A DNA stretch of 64,000 bases from Clostridium sp. CF012 (GCF_018861755.1 NZ_JAHLEF010000008.1:62001-126000); one strand, 5' to 3'. Shown: positions 25,988 through 34,962, numbered from the stretch's first letter. Translations and numbers: made by a program. Notes: generated by a model from the letters alone, not told the origin.

Positions 25988-26464
25988 TTATATCTTCTTC
26001 TTTTTAAATATATCAAGTAGTATTAAATAATCAAAAAATTCTGGAGTTTCATTTTCAATATGGTATTCACTAATTCCTTCAGCTATATGTAGCTGTTGCT
26101 TTAAGGGTTCGCAAGTTGAAGTAATCGCTCCTAGTCTCTTTTCTACAAAGACAATAATTGGACTTCCTTTATTAACTTTATTATTTTCTTCGTAGTAATT
26201 TTCACTTTTTTCATCATGCACGACTTCGTATGCTTCAAACTCAAATTCTTCAATGGTTAAATTTAAATCTTTATTTTTTGTACAATTTAAAAAATTAAAT
26301 TTTGTAATATTATAGAAAATTGGGCTTGCTTCTGAAGGAGGTTCAATTTTATTGAGATTCACAATATGATTTAGGTAATCAATTACTTCTGAAATATTCC
26401 GAACTTTCTGCACTTTGTCCTTATATTCCTTGATTAAATATTGTTTATATATATCATAATCCAT
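25988..26464 (-). CDS. Hypothetical protein
   Basis: A 158-residue protein, acidic and probably cytoplasmic, with no signal peptide and no membrane segment. It begins MDYDIYKQYLIKEYKDK and has a middle stretch rich in Glu and Asn followed by PIIVFVEKRLG. I do not recognise a family. GAGGTG precedes the ATG. Nearby genes give no functional clue. Confidence 0.55.
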   Translation of the reverse strand: MDYDIYKQYLIKEYKDKVQKVRNISEVIDYLNHIVNLNKIEPPSEASPIFYNITKFNFLNCTKNKDLNLTIEEFEFEAYEVVHDEKSENYYEENNKVNKGSPIIVFVEKRLGAITSTCEPLKQQLHIAEGISEYHIENETPEFFDYLILLDIFKKKKI

Positions 26465-26697
26465 ATTAACACCTCATAACTTATATTTTGACAATATACA
26501 TAATTTTTAGTTAATTCCCCATGTTCCACCTATATTTGTGAAGCTATGAACACCACCACTTAAATAAGATACTTGCAGACCATTATATGTTCATTTCTTA
26601 TACTAATAATATTATTCATGAATACCCCTTCTTAATTTATTACTGCGTATTTTTCTACAGTTATGACATAAAATATGAATATTCTGTAGTAGCCTTC

Positions 26698-27078
26698 TTA
26701 TTTAGACCTACTTAACACTACCATCTCTGTTTTGCCACTCCACTCTACCTTAACTTTTATATCCCTATCTGAGATACTTGGTATTCCACCAGTTATTTTC
26801 ATTTTACCAGTATATTCATTTGTATTATTTAGTAAAAACTTACCATCTTCTCCCTCTTTAGGTCCATCAATCAAGTATTTAATTTCACCTACTGGCTTAT
26901 CATCAGTTCCGATAAATTTAAATGTGTAATAACCATCATGTGATTCTTCATTTCCATCAATTTTATAAGATACATACCAATTTTGATTTTTACCTTCATA
27001 GTTAATCACAACATTCTTACTCTCACAGCCAATTAGAAATATTAAACAAATAACAAGTACGAAAATGATTTTTTTCAT
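26698..27078 (-). CDS. Putative lipoprotein
   Basis: A 126-residue exported protein with an N-terminal signal (KKIIFVLVICLIFLIGC) and a lipobox FLIGC giving Cys18. The mature part has a repeated beta-strand pattern with GKNQNWYVSYKI, GYYTFKF and KVKVEWSGKTEM-type strands. Its ATG at 27078 follows GAGGGGG. It stands head-to-tail with the next lipoprotein gene upstream, 35 bases apart, so the two probably form one transcript. Confidence 0.7.
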   Translation of the reverse strand: MKKIIFVLVICLIFLIGCESKNVVINYEGKNQNWYVSYKIDGNEESHDGYYTFKFIGTDDKPVGEIKYLIDGPKEGEDGKFLLNNTNEYTGKMKITGGIPSISDRDIKVKVEWSGKTEMVVLSRSK

Positions 27079-27113
27079 ATACAACCCCCTCTTTAATTAC
27101 AGCACATTATGAA

Positions 27114-27539
27114 TTAATTATTTGTAGCAACTATTATTTTTCTTAGTTTCTGAGTGTTATCTTTTGAGATAGAATATCCTGTTTCAGTATTATCTTTATA
27201 CATATACATACCCTTAGAACTGTCTTTTCCTATCCACAAATATACAGTTTGTATACTTTTATTAAAATCATATATCTCAAATATATACTCTGGTGATGCT
27301 ACATCTAAAATTCCTGGCATTTTTTCAGAGTTACTTATGATTGTTGAAATTTCCTTCAACGTTTTTTCGTCATTAATAGATAGAATCGGGGTATTTATTT
27401 CTTTACTGAAATCTTTAGCAGTATAAATATCAATTCTTTGGTATTTAGTTATATTATTGGGTTCGTTTGGACTTGAACAAGCAGTAAATAATCCTATAAA
27501 AATAATTGCTGAACAAAAAATTATAATAACTTTTTTCAT
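27114..27539 (-). CDS. Putative lipoprotein
   Basis: A 141-residue exported protein. The signal peptide IIIFCSAIIFIGLFTAC ends in a clear lipobox FTAC with Cys21. The mature part begins with an Asn/Pro-rich stretch and contains ISTIISNSEKMPGI and IFEIYDFNKSIQTVYLWI, a pattern seen in small Gram-positive lipoproteins of unknown role. TAGGAGGG lies before the ATG. Confidence 0.7.
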   Translation of the reverse strand: MKKVIIIFCSAIIFIGLFTACSSPNEPNNITKYQRIDIYTAKDFSKEINTPILSINDEKTLKEISTIISNSEKMPGILDVASPEYIFEIYDFNKSIQTVYLWIGKDSSKGMYMYKDNTETGYSISKDNTQKLRKIIVATNN

Positions 27540-27784
27540 AATTTTACTATTCCCTCCTAATAAAATATACTTATGGTATGTTGTTCTAATTAACCCTTCA
27601 TACTATTAGACGATGAAAAGCCCAAAAATGTTTTTGTTTTTAGATGTTTTATAAATTATCCTTGGGATATAAACTTGGTAATTGTCATCTTTAGTATTTA
27701 TGACGACATAATATACAAGTGTTCATCAATCGTAGTTTTGCGATAGTTGTACAATAAAAGAAAACTGCGAGATAAATTGTATAC
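27540..27784. other. Gene-free spacer with a weak family A repeat
   Basis: No gene is seen. ACGACATAATATACAAGTGT (27703-27722) resembles the core of the family A repeat found upstream of several neighbouring genes, but it is too diverged to be sure. Confidence 0.35.
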
Positions 27785-28366
27785 TTATTTATTTGATTTA
27801 TCCTTTGTATAAGGTTTTCTCTTCTCAGAAGATGTATAGACAAGATAAGTGCTGTAATATATATTTTTATTTCTTTTTCTTAACAAAAAAATTAAATCAG
27901 CTAAATCATTACTTGAAAACCAAAAAACTGGAACCTTTATTGTTATATTTTCTTTTCTATCAATTGTTGGCTTTGTTTCAAAAAAAATTTGTGCAGGGCT
28001 TCTGTATTCAACTATTTCTTCTATGGATTCTATTTCAGAAATCTTAACTATATGTGTCCTAAAGGTTTTTTTTATTTTTATGTAATCTTGAGTAATTTCT
28101 ATATATATCTTTTTAGATAAAAGCTTATACAGACTCAAAACAAAGTAAATACTAGGTAAAAACATTATTACAATAGCAGTAACATTCCAAAACATTTCAT
28201 TTCTGCTAACTTTTTCGGATAGCATAGCGTTTCCTAAATATAGGAACATGATAGGTATCGCTAATACAAGTAGGGTTATTAGCATATATCCACTTAATTC
28301 TTTCGGATAAATAACATGATTAAAAACTGTATTATTATTATTATTTCCTTTATTTTTTTTCTTCAT
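27785..28366 (-). CDS. Membrane protein with PH-like cytoplasmic domain
   Basis: A 193-residue protein with a basic, Asn-rich N-terminus, two membrane helices (about residues 27-48 and 61-83) and a C-terminal soluble domain beginning KKIYIEITQDYIKIKK. The strand pattern of that domain resembles bacterial PH-like domains. No enzyme motif is seen. GAAGGAAT precedes the ATG. Function is unknown. Confidence 0.6.
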   Translation of the reverse strand: MKKKNKGNNNNNTVFNHVIYPKELSGYMLITLLVLAIPIMFLYLGNAMLSEKVSRNEMFWNVTAIVIMFLPSIYFVLSLYKLLSKKIYIEITQDYIKIKKTFRTHIVKISEIESIEEIVEYRSPAQIFFETKPTIDRKENITIKVPVFWFSSNDLADLIFLLRKRNKNIYYSTYLVYTSSEKRKPYTKDKSNK

Positions 28367-28522
28367 AATATTCCTTCTCCAATAAATACAGATTATTCTT
28401 CTGATTTGACTTTTAATTAGTACGTCTCATTTAATTAATTCGCCATATCCAAGTTATTCATTTTCACTGCACTCATCAATTAAGTATTCATTTTTTCGAC
28501 TGCCCATTATTAGCCTAATGGG

Positions 28523-28575
28523 TATAGACACCCCCTACCCAATTCATCTGATTTCTTTACTAATTATTACAGCTG
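28523..28575. repeat. Degenerate intergenic repeat, family B, copy 2
   Basis: TATAGACACCCCCTACCCAA and onward aligns with 24560-24611 and, over a shorter length, with 29553-29580. A small stem CCCATTA/TAATGGG (28503-28522) precedes it. Confidence 0.5.
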
Positions 28576-28604
28576 CTTATGAAGAATTTTATAAAGAAAG
28601 CGAA

Positions 28605-29198
28605 TTATAACTTTACATTTACAGAATCCAATTTAGATAAAATGTAATCTTTAAATTTGCTCACTATCTCACCGTTACCCCAGTAGGAAATCATTTTTTG
28701 GACAGGTATATCTGAAATAGGAACATCGAAACCTTCTGGAATAAAAAGCTGTTCAATTGAAGTACCGCATTTCTCACTAGGTTGTTTTGCTAATTTTCCT
28801 TGGTATGCTCCAGTGAAAACAACTGGTTCTTCACCTGGACGGCAGTATGCCAAACAATCTTGAATAATAATAGTACGATTAGTCTTGCCTTGCATTAAGT
28901 TAATAAAATCATACGAAGAAAACCATTCATTCACATATTTGATAAAGGGACCAGGAAATCCATTCAATGTCTCTATGAAAAAGCCAGCATCTGTTACTAA
29001 AACGGGTTGATTTAGCTGTTTACTTGCCCAACTAGCTGAATACATAGCTACTTCTTGTACACTTTTACTTTGAATTTCAGGGGTATCTAGTTTTTTTTGT
29101 AAAAGAACTATTCCTGTATTGGTAAATGCCTTTAAAGCAACATCAAATTTAACATCGTTACCTGTAACATAAATTAATGTATTATCCACTATATACAC
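28605..29198 (-). CDS. Non-canonical purine NTP pyrophosphatase (HAM1-like)
   Basis: A 197-residue member of the HAM1/RdgB superfamily, which removes deaminated nucleotides such as dITP and XTP from the pool. The N-terminal IYVTGNDVKFDVA corresponds to the FVTGNKxK loop. LVTDAGFFIETLNGFPGPF matches the catalytic Asp and GFPG region. The sequence is divergent, with D replacing the lysine after TGN, so activity may differ from housekeeping RdgB. AAAGGAG is upstream. A remnant of another family member lies at 15251-15337. Confidence 0.8.
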   Translation of the reverse strand: MYIVDNTLIYVTGNDVKFDVALKAFTNTGIVLLQKKLDTPEIQSKSVQEVAMYSASWASKQLNQPVLVTDAGFFIETLNGFPGPFIKYVNEWFSSYDFINLMQGKTNRTIIIQDCLAYCRPGEEPVVFTGAYQGKLAKQPSEKCGTSIEQLFIPEGFDVPISDIPVQKMISYWGNGEIVSKFKDYILSKLDSVNVKL

Positions 29199-29235
29199 TC
29201 CTTTTTATATCTCATTTAATGTGATTTTTAAAAAT

Positions 29236-29278
29236 AATTCGCATTAATATACCGTTGTGACGCAAGATAAGAACATTG
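29236..29278. repeat. Degenerate intergenic repeat, family A, copy 3
   Basis: AATTCGCATTAATATACCGT followed by TGTGACGCA. It is collinear with copy 2, and the minus strand has a TATATT -10-like element facing the HAM1-like gene. Confidence 0.6.
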
Positions 29279-29578
29279 TAAAATATGGTTATATATTGTA
29301 ATCACTTTTTATTTTAAAGATATACTAATTTGTGTAGCAATAGCAGCATTAACTTTACATACTCCACAAAATACTGCTACTACCTCAATTCCTTCATAAT
29401 CTCCTGAATAAAACTTTAGCAATTTAATTACTAGCATGATATATTCCCGCTATTCTTCTAACACACAAAGATCTTTATAAAACATTATTTTTCAGCTCCC
29501 CACGATATTTCCAACACTCATCTGTTAAGTACAAGTTTTCCCAAATTCCAATTATAGACACAACCTACCTATCCAATT
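29279..29578. other. 300-base gap, no gene seen
   Basis: AT-rich sequence without a convincing open frame or ribosome site. A partial family B repeat (ATAGACACAACCTACCTATC) begins at 29554 at its right end. Confidence 0.5.
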
Positions 29579-29930
29579 CTACAACCTTAATTGTAATCCT
29601 TTGATTTTTATAATTTTATCAATTTCTTGTTCATCTTCAGTTTCAATGTAACTTTCATATTCATGTGAAGTATTAATTAGCCAAGGCTTATGATTTTTTA
29701 TAAAAGACAAGTCCTCAGGCAGGTTACTCACCAAAACATACTGTACCTGGCCATTCAAATTGATCTTTTACTTCATTTAATGATGGTTGTGATTTTTCTA
29801 AAACGTAATTAATATTAGTATTTATACCAATATCATTTCTTACTACTAATACAAATTCACTGCAAATTTCAAAAGCCAAATCTATTAAGTCCTTATAAAT
29901 CATTTCTTTTGGATTAGTTTCTATAAACAT
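29579..29930 (-). pseudogene. Small gene broken by a frameshift
   Basis: The first 60-odd codons (MFIETNPKEMIYKDLIDLAF, later DQFEWP) read from 29930 and stop at 29724. In another frame the reading continues smoothly from the same point as QYVLVSNLPEDLSFIKNHKP and ends LQLRL at 29579. Together they would give about 115 residues of one acidic soluble protein. The frame change falls around 29740-29755. It is either a true frameshift or a sequence error. The family is not recognised. Confidence 0.6.
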
Positions 29931-30115
29931 ATATTTTTCTCCTAATGATTATGACTTAACAGCAACTACTTACCCTAAGTTTAGTAAAATACTATTCACC
30001 ATTCCCCCCCTAATTTAACAATTAGTATGTCATTTATTACAAGGTTACAATAATTACAAAGCACGGTTATAACAACCTTTATGAAAATTGAGAACTAAAT
30101 CAATTTCATATATGC

Positions 30116-30625
30116 TTATAATTCAATCCAATATCGCTGAGTTAATATCTCAAAATTAGGAACTTCATTTTCCAATATTCCAGCACAAAATTTTATGGTC
30201 TTTGCAGAAGCAAGATTATCAGCGTCACATGTAATTAATACTTTTTTCATTTCCAATTTTCTACATTCTGCCAATGCAATTATCAGCATTTCCTTAGCAT
30301 AACCTTTTCTGCGTTCAAATCTTCTTACACTATATCCAATATGCCCTCCGTAATTATATAAATAATCATTTAATGAATGCCTGATATTTATCATACCAAC
30401 TAATTTATTATCTTCTTCCCTGATTGCTAAGAACACGCTTGCAGTTACTTCAGTATGTTTTGTACTCTCTTTTTCGTTATCTGATACAAATTTCATCCAT
30501 TCTTCATAAACATCATATTTTTCTAAATATGATGCGCCTGCCATATTATCACCATTCTCCATAAATTCATTTTTGTATTCTAAAACCTGTTGTTTATATT
30601 CGATGGATGGTCTTAATAATCTCAT
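30116..30625 (-). CDS. GNAT family N-acetyltransferase
   Basis: A 169-residue GNAT of the YkwB-like group. It has LVGMINIRHSLNDYL, GHIGYSVRRFERRKGYAKEM as the acetyl-CoA loop, and KVLITCDADNLASAKTI, all in the usual order. ATGGGAGGAA precedes the ATG. The substrate is unknown. Confidence 0.85.
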   Translation of the reverse strand: MRLLRPSIEYKQQVLEYKNEFMENGDNMAGASYLEKYDVYEEWMKFVSDNEKESTKHTEVTASVFLAIREEDNKLVGMINIRHSLNDYLYNYGGHIGYSVRRFERRKGYAKEMLIIALAECRKLEMKKVLITCDADNLASAKTIKFCAGILENEVPNFEILTQRYWIEL

Positions 30626-30724
30626 AACATTCCTCCCATATTGTTTATAATAATCGAAGTTTACTATTTAATACTGAAACGTACTATTCTACCATTCATG
30701 ACTAACTGAAACTATACATCACGC

Positions 30725-31216
30725 TTAACTGTTCAGTCTAAGATTCTTTGCATTTTTTACAACAATTAATTTATCTATATATTGCCTTAGCATTTTTTCA
30801 AAATCGGTTCTATTGTTTTCAAAATCCTTAGTCCACTGATACATTTGCTTTAACATTTTAAAATCTGACTTGTAGTGGCACTTTTCTATTCTAAGTTGTT
30901 GCTTGATATAACGTAACAAAATACGATATTTTCGCTTCCAAAGTGGTGTATCAAGAAATATTATCTTATCAGCCATATCAAATAAATAATGGCAGCTTTC
31001 TCTATAAGTGCCTTCAATAATCCAATCACCGATACTATCAATATCTTTAATAACTTCTAATTGTTGTTCGGAAGTTCGTTTATATCTTCCTGTTTCTGTT
31101 TTATGATGAACTATACAATCTAATTCATAATATGTAATGTTCAATTCTCTTGATAGATTCTTAGCAAGTGTAGTTTTGCCACTTGCTACTATTCCAATTA
31201 TATAAATCTTACTCAT
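30725..31216 (-). CDS. P-loop kinase, FlaR/topology-modulation-like
   Basis: A 163-residue adenylate-kinase-like P-loop protein. Walker A is GIVASGKTT (residues about 7-15), then YELDCIVHH, WIIEGTY and DMADKIIFLDTP-type segments with RKYRILLRY in the lid region. These features fit the group annotated as DNA topology modulation protein FlaR, an unhelpful historic name. Start is the ATG at 31216 behind GAGGTG. The substrate is unknown. Confidence 0.8.
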   Translation of the reverse strand: MSKIYIIGIVASGKTTLAKNLSRELNITYYELDCIVHHKTETGRYKRTSEQQLEVIKDIDSIGDWIIEGTYRESCHYLFDMADKIIFLDTPLWKRKYRILLRYIKQQLRIEKCHYKSDFKMLKQMYQWTKDFENNRTDFEKMLRQYIDKLIVVKNAKNLRLNS

Positions 31217-31241
31217 AATTTTCACCTCAACAAATTCCTGT

Positions 31242-31406
31242 TTATTCAAATGCTTCCCTTACCGCACAATCAGTTAGCATCTCATGTTTTTCCACTCCAC
31301 CTCCTGGTAAATCCCATATTGGAATACCTTTTCGTTTAGAAAGTAACACTCTATTTTTATTAAGTATTATAGTAAATGCACCTTGTGTAATAAGTTTACA
31401 GGTCAA
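31242..31406 (-). pseudogene. NUDIX hydrolase remnant, truncated inside the Nudix box
   Basis: The minus strand reads GAFTIILNKNRVLLSKRKG, then PIWDLPGGGVEKHE and CAVREAFE before a stop. This is the N-terminal half of a NUDIX protein. It ends just after the RE of the GX5EX7REUXEE box, so the catalytic EE pair is lost. It abuts the next gene's stop. No ATG is present, only a TTG. Non-functional. Confidence 0.75.
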
Positions 31407-31964
31407 TTATGCTTCTAATATTTTTGCTATAATATAATCATATGAAACTTTTGAAAAATCCGTTGAATCTACAATAATTCGTATATCCCCATAGTCAAAA
31501 TCTCTGCACGGTTTAGTGGCTTTCTTAAAAAACTCAAAATCACTAAAGTAATTAATTGAAACAAGACCCTGATGTCTTTCCTCCGTGGTATCTCTTGCCA
31601 AAAATCGCCTGTGTATAACCGCAACATCTCCGTCAAATAACACCGTAATTACTCTGTATTTGTATTTTCTGACTTTTGAATTTAATATATCGGGACATGG
31701 ATTTGTAAAATTACTTTCAAGAATAAATGTCTGATTGGTTTTCATAAGCATTTCACAAAAGTGAAAAGATAAGTTGTACGCTAATCCCCCGTATTTTTGA
31801 GATTCTATCCGGATATTTGTATCATAATGAACTTTATCCCATATTATTTCTTTAAGCTTATCTTTGCAAACTAAAGGTACTTGCATTTTATCTGATAAAT
31901 AGTTTGCAAATGTGGTTTTTCCTGTTGCAGGCATACCAGCAATTATTATTAAAGTTTTAATCAA
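31407..31964 (-). CDS. P-loop kinase-like ATP-binding protein
   Basis: A 185-residue protein with Walker A GMPATGKTT near residue 10, VCKDKLKEIIWD (substrate-side Asp), SNFTNPCPD, and DGDVAVIHRRFLARD with lid arginines. It belongs to the broad AAA_33/zeta-toxin-like kinase group (COG0645). The start is ambiguous: GTG at 31973 overlaps GAGGTG, which is better placed as ribosome site for the TTG at 31964. No antitoxin-like partner gene is adjacent, so a toxin role is not suggested. Confidence 0.75.
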   Translation of the reverse strand: MIKTLIIIAGMPATGKTTFANYLSDKMQVPLVCKDKLKEIIWDKVHYDTNIRIESQKYGGLAYNLSFHFCEMLMKTNQTFILESNFTNPCPDILNSKVRKYKYRVITVLFDGDVAVIHRRFLARDTTEERHQGLVSINYFSDFEFFKKATKPCRDFDYGDIRIIVDSTDFSKVSYDYIIAKILEA

Positions 31965-32050
31965 ATAATTCACCTCGTCCCTTATTAGCGTATATAAATA
32001 ATCTTACGAAGAATGTACATTAAGTTGGTTAAAGATTATATTAGTTAGAC

Positions 32051-32239
32051 TTAATGATTAAAAATTGTGACAATTATAACAAGCAATAGAATAATAGTAA
32101 CAATAGTTGAAATACACATGGTGATTAGCCTAGTCTTAACGATGACATTATTACTGAAATTAGTAATAATGTCGTATAAATCTGTATACCACCATATACA
32201 AGAACCAATCATAAGTGCAAATAAAATAAAAACTTCCAT
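32051..32239 (-). CDS. Small two-helix membrane protein
   Basis: A 62-residue protein with two hydrophobic segments (about residues 3-20 and 37-60) separated by a polar loop DIITNFSNNVIVKTR. GGGGGGAGGAG is an unusually strong ribosome site before the ATG. Function unknown. Confidence 0.6.
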   Translation of the reverse strand: MEVFILFALMIGSCIWWYTDLYDIITNFSNNVIVKTRLITMCISTIVTIILLLVIIVTIFNH

Positions 32240-32281
32240 GGCACTCCTCCCCCCCTCGACTCATTTTTAATCACATTAAAA

Positions 32282-32878
32282 TTATTCGACCCTTCTATTT
32301 TTATAATAATATTCTTTATCATGTTCATTTATTTTCCTTAATACACGACATGGATTTCCTACAGCGATTACATTCTCAGGAATATCATGAGTAACAACAC
32401 TTCCAGCACCTATAACTGAATTATCCCCTATCGTGATACCTGGTAAAATCACTGCATTGGAACCTATCCATACATCATTACCAATTCTTACGGGAATTGA
32501 AAACTGAGTACCTGGTCTGCGAAGTTCTGAGTCAACGGGATGCCCTGTAGGTGTTATTGTTACATTAGGTGCTATCATTACATTTCGCCCTATATAAACA
32601 TCAATATCATCTACGATTACAAGATTAAAATTAGCATAAAAATAGTCGCCAATATGAACGTTTCTACCATATGCCATGTGCACTGGTGGTTCAATCCAAA
32701 TATTCTCACCCATATCGCCCAACAATTCTTTCAGTAAGTCTTTCCTTTTTATTTCTTCACTTGGACGTGTATGGTTATAATCATATAATAATTCTTTACA
32801 TCTTTTACGCTCCTCTTCAAGACCCTCTCCTACATCTATATACAACATACCATTTTTCATATTCTCTCTAATTGTCAT
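32282..32878 (-). CDS. Sugar O-acetyltransferase (LacA/Maa type)
   Basis: A 198-residue hexapeptide-repeat acetyltransferase of the maltose/galactoside type. The N-terminal Mac domain reads MKNGMLYI and RKRCKELLYDYNHTRP. The left-handed beta-helix begins at IWIEPPVHMAYG and includes the catalytic His in PTGHPVD. The C-terminal WIGSNAVILPGITIGDNSVI is typical. It acetylates a sugar using acetyl-CoA and acts as a trimer. The ATG at 32878 follows ATGGAGG. Confidence 0.9.
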   Translation of the reverse strand: MTIRENMKNGMLYIDVGEGLEEERKRCKELLYDYNHTRPSEEIKRKDLLKELLGDMGENIWIEPPVHMAYGRNVHIGDYFYANFNLVIVDDIDVYIGRNVMIAPNVTITPTGHPVDSELRRPGTQFSIPVRIGNDVWIGSNAVILPGITIGDNSVIGAGSVVTHDIPENVIAVGNPCRVLRKINEHDKEYYYKNRRVE

Positions 32879-32971
32879 AATAACCTCCATAATTTATAAT
32901 ATTATTATCCATGCTAAGCTAATTGATAGTGACAAATTATTTGAGTTGTTTTGAAAAAACAACTGTATCTT

Positions 32972-33073
32972 CTATTGCTGTTTAATATTATTTTCACTTA
33001 ACTCATTCCATAACTTTTTAAAACATAATTCAGTTTCATTGTCTAAATAACCTACAAGTGCATAGGCATACAT
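32972..33073 (-). pseudogene. N-terminal remnant of a 2'-5' RNA ligase-like gene
   Basis: A 33-codon ORF begins MYAYALVGYLDNETE and ends ELSENNIKQQ behind a good GGGGGAAT site. The start resembles small 2'-5' RNA ligase/LigT-like proteins (ALVGYFDxxTE), but the two HxT/S catalytic motifs are missing. No continuation is seen downstream. The rest of the gap, to 33246, holds no gene. Confidence 0.45.
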
Positions 33074-33246
33074 AAATTATTCCCCCTCGTATTCTTTAGG
33101 AGCACATAACAATTATCAATTGTTATACCCCTTAAAATCATCAAATAAAGTCATATCATCTTCAAATTTTTCATTTTGTTAGAGGAAGTTCCCCATACCT
33201 CAGAATGATAGTGAATTAACTTAGCTATAGGTTGTTCTAATAATCA

Positions 33247-33591
33247 CTATTTTTTTTCACAACCTTTAAATCCTTTAGAGCCACTTATCGCACAAACAAC
33301 GACGACATATATTGCAAATAATAATCCAATTGCTGTAGTAAACCTATCTGAAGTTCCCACCGTTTTGTAGCCAGAAGTGAATAATTGAAAATATAAAGCA
33401 ATAAAAATTAATGGGAAATTAATCAATGACATTGTTACCCCCGCACCTTTACACACCTTTTTCTCATTATACTTCCCTTTCTCATCTTTACTCATCATGT
33501 TATAACCCGCAACTAAGAAAGAACATTTACCACACAACAGAATCATAGTGATAATTGAGAAAATGCCTACTATTATCCAAATAAACCACAT
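33247..33591 (-). CDS. DUF3784 family membrane protein
   Basis: A 114-residue protein with three membrane helices (about residues 2-22, 50-70 and 82-102). Between the first two is GYNMMSKDEKGKYNEKK, the hallmark loop of DUF3784, common in clostridia. I start at the ATG at 33591 behind AAAGGAGAA, and not further upstream in frame. A family A repeat lies upstream. Function unknown. Confidence 0.8.
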   Translation of the reverse strand: MWFIWIIVGIFSIITMILLCGKCSFLVAGYNMMSKDEKGKYNEKKVCKGAGVTMSLINFPLIFIALYFQLFTSGYKTVGTSDRFTTAIGLLFAIYVVVVCAISGSKGFKGCEKK

Positions 33592-33633
33592 ACTAATTCT
33601 CCTTTCAAAATACATAAAGTATAAATGCTCTTT

Positions 33634-33675
33634 ACTTCGTTATAAATTACAGTTACGACACCTTAAATGAAAAAT
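33634..33675. repeat. Degenerate intergenic repeat, family A, copy 4
   Basis: ACTTCGTTATAAATTACAGT followed by TACGACACCTTAAATG. It lies upstream of the DUF3784 gene in the same position and orientation as the other copies. Confidence 0.5.
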
Positions 33676-33735
33676 ACGAATTAAAACACATTAAAATTCA
33701 CTTCAGAAATAATACGATATTCTGGTTCCTTGACT

Positions 33736-34398
33736 TTATTTTCTCTCTACAATTTCACCATTATTTTTCAAAATACTCTTCTCTGGAATATAACCTCTTA
33801 CAGAACTTAATGGATAAACAATACTATCTTTTCCTATTATTGTCCCTGGGTTTAAAACTGAATTACATCCTACTTCCGATAAATCGCCTACAATTGCACC
33901 AAATTTCCTTAAACCAGTTTCAATATTATCTGTACCATATTTTACTTTTACTAATGTTCCATTGGACTTTAAATTGGAGATTATTACACCTGCCCCCAAA
34001 TGGGCTTTATACCCTAATATTGAATCACCAACATAATTATAATGCGGAACCTGCACTTTATTAAAGAGGATTGAATTTTTAATTTCAGTTGAGTTTCCAA
34101 CTACAACATCATTACCAATGATAACATTTTCTCTAATGTAAGCGGAATACCTGATTTCGCAATTGTAACCGATAATCGCTGGGCCTTTTATAAGAACACT
34201 TTTTTCGATAGTAGTGCCTTTGCCAACCCATACAAATTCATCTATTCTTTCAAAATCGCCTGGCAGATTTTTTGCGTATTCAAAAATGAAATTCTTAATT
34301 TTTGTAAGGGCTTCCCAAGGGTACTTAACCCCTTCAAATATGGCTCTTGTATCTAATTCTTCAATGTTTAATAGTTCGTCAACGGAAATGTTCATCAT
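33736..34398 (-). CDS. Left-handed beta-helix protein, UDP-GlcNAc pyrophosphorylase-like
   Basis: A 220-residue hexapeptide-repeat protein. Repeats run from about residue 50 (VWVGKGTTIEKSVLIKG) to 205 (PLSSVRGYIPE), with a loop GVIISNLKSNG typical of GlmU-like C-terminal domains. It lacks the N-terminal nucleotidyltransferase domain. The GAHLGAGVIISNLK-like segment (here KAHLGAGVIISNL) is where GlmU carries its acetyl-acceptor region. GGGGAGGAT precedes a double ATG. Probably a sugar-nucleotide acyltransferase, substrate unknown. Confidence 0.75.
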   Translation of the reverse strand: MMNISVDELLNIEELDTRAIFEGVKYPWEALTKIKNFIFEYAKNLPGDFERIDEFVWVGKGTTIEKSVLIKGPAIIGYNCEIRYSAYIRENVIIGNDVVVGNSTEIKNSILFNKVQVPHYNYVGDSILGYKAHLGAGVIISNLKSNGTLVKVKYGTDNIETGLRKFGAIVGDLSEVGCNSVLNPGTIIGKDSIVYPLSSVRGYIPEKSILKNNGEIVERK

Positions 34399-34414
34399 AA
34401 TCCTCCCCTAATTT

Positions 34415-34493
34415 ATTTCGTCATTAATTGCAAGTTTGACATAACCCTTTAACTGAGCAATGTCTTCAGCTATCACTGATATGCACTATCACT
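34415..34493. repeat. Degenerate intergenic repeat, family A, copy 5 (long form)
   Basis: The partner of copy 1: CAAGTTTGACATAAC and AATGTCTTCAG are shared exactly and similarity extends over about 80 bases. It starts 17 bases upstream of the beta-helix protein gene. Confidence 0.65.
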
Positions 34494-34585
34494 ATCAAGT
34501 TTTACACTTTTTTTGATACCGATAGATGAGCCACCGGTTTTACCACCACATATGGCAGTCAAACACTACTCTTAATATCCCATAT

Positions 34586-34851
34586 TTATTTATGCTTTGT
34601 TTTGTTATCTGAATTACTAAACAGCCTAAGTGCTTCTATATATATACTTTTAATTGCATATCCAATCATTAGCGAAAGAGGTGCTAATACTAAAAGTATA
34701 TATTTAATATTCGTAAGCATTAACTCATATTGTGTTTCTGATGGGAATTCAAAACCAAGCTTCAGTCTAAATATAACCAATAATAATATAATTATTGAAA
34801 TACGACCAATCCATATAAATATATTTGACCATCTTTTAGTATTTTCCTCAC
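34586..34851 (-). pseudogene. Two-helix membrane protein gene with 5' frameshift
   Basis: From 34586 the frame reads back through two membrane helices (IWIGRISIIILLLVIF and YILLVLAPLSLMIGYAI) to about 34830 but has no start codon. A GTG at 34851 with GGGGGG upstream opens MRKILK in a frame offset by one base. Adding one A to the AAAA run at about 34836 joins them into one protein of about 88 residues. This suggests a one-base loss in a homopolymer. The family is not recognised. Confidence 0.55.
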
Positions 34852-34962
34852 AATGCCCCCCTAAATAATCAATTACACCCTTTAAAAATCCTTAATTGAC
34901 TTCAAATCTAACTAAGAAAAAAAATCAACTAGAATATCCTTTATTTTCTCTTTATTTTCTCT

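Noticed and set aside
31407-31964. Zeta-type toxin of a toxin-antitoxin pair
   Set aside because: The P-loop kinase resembles the zeta/AAA_33 group, but no small antitoxin gene is coupled to it. The neighbour is a NUDIX remnant and an unrelated kinase.
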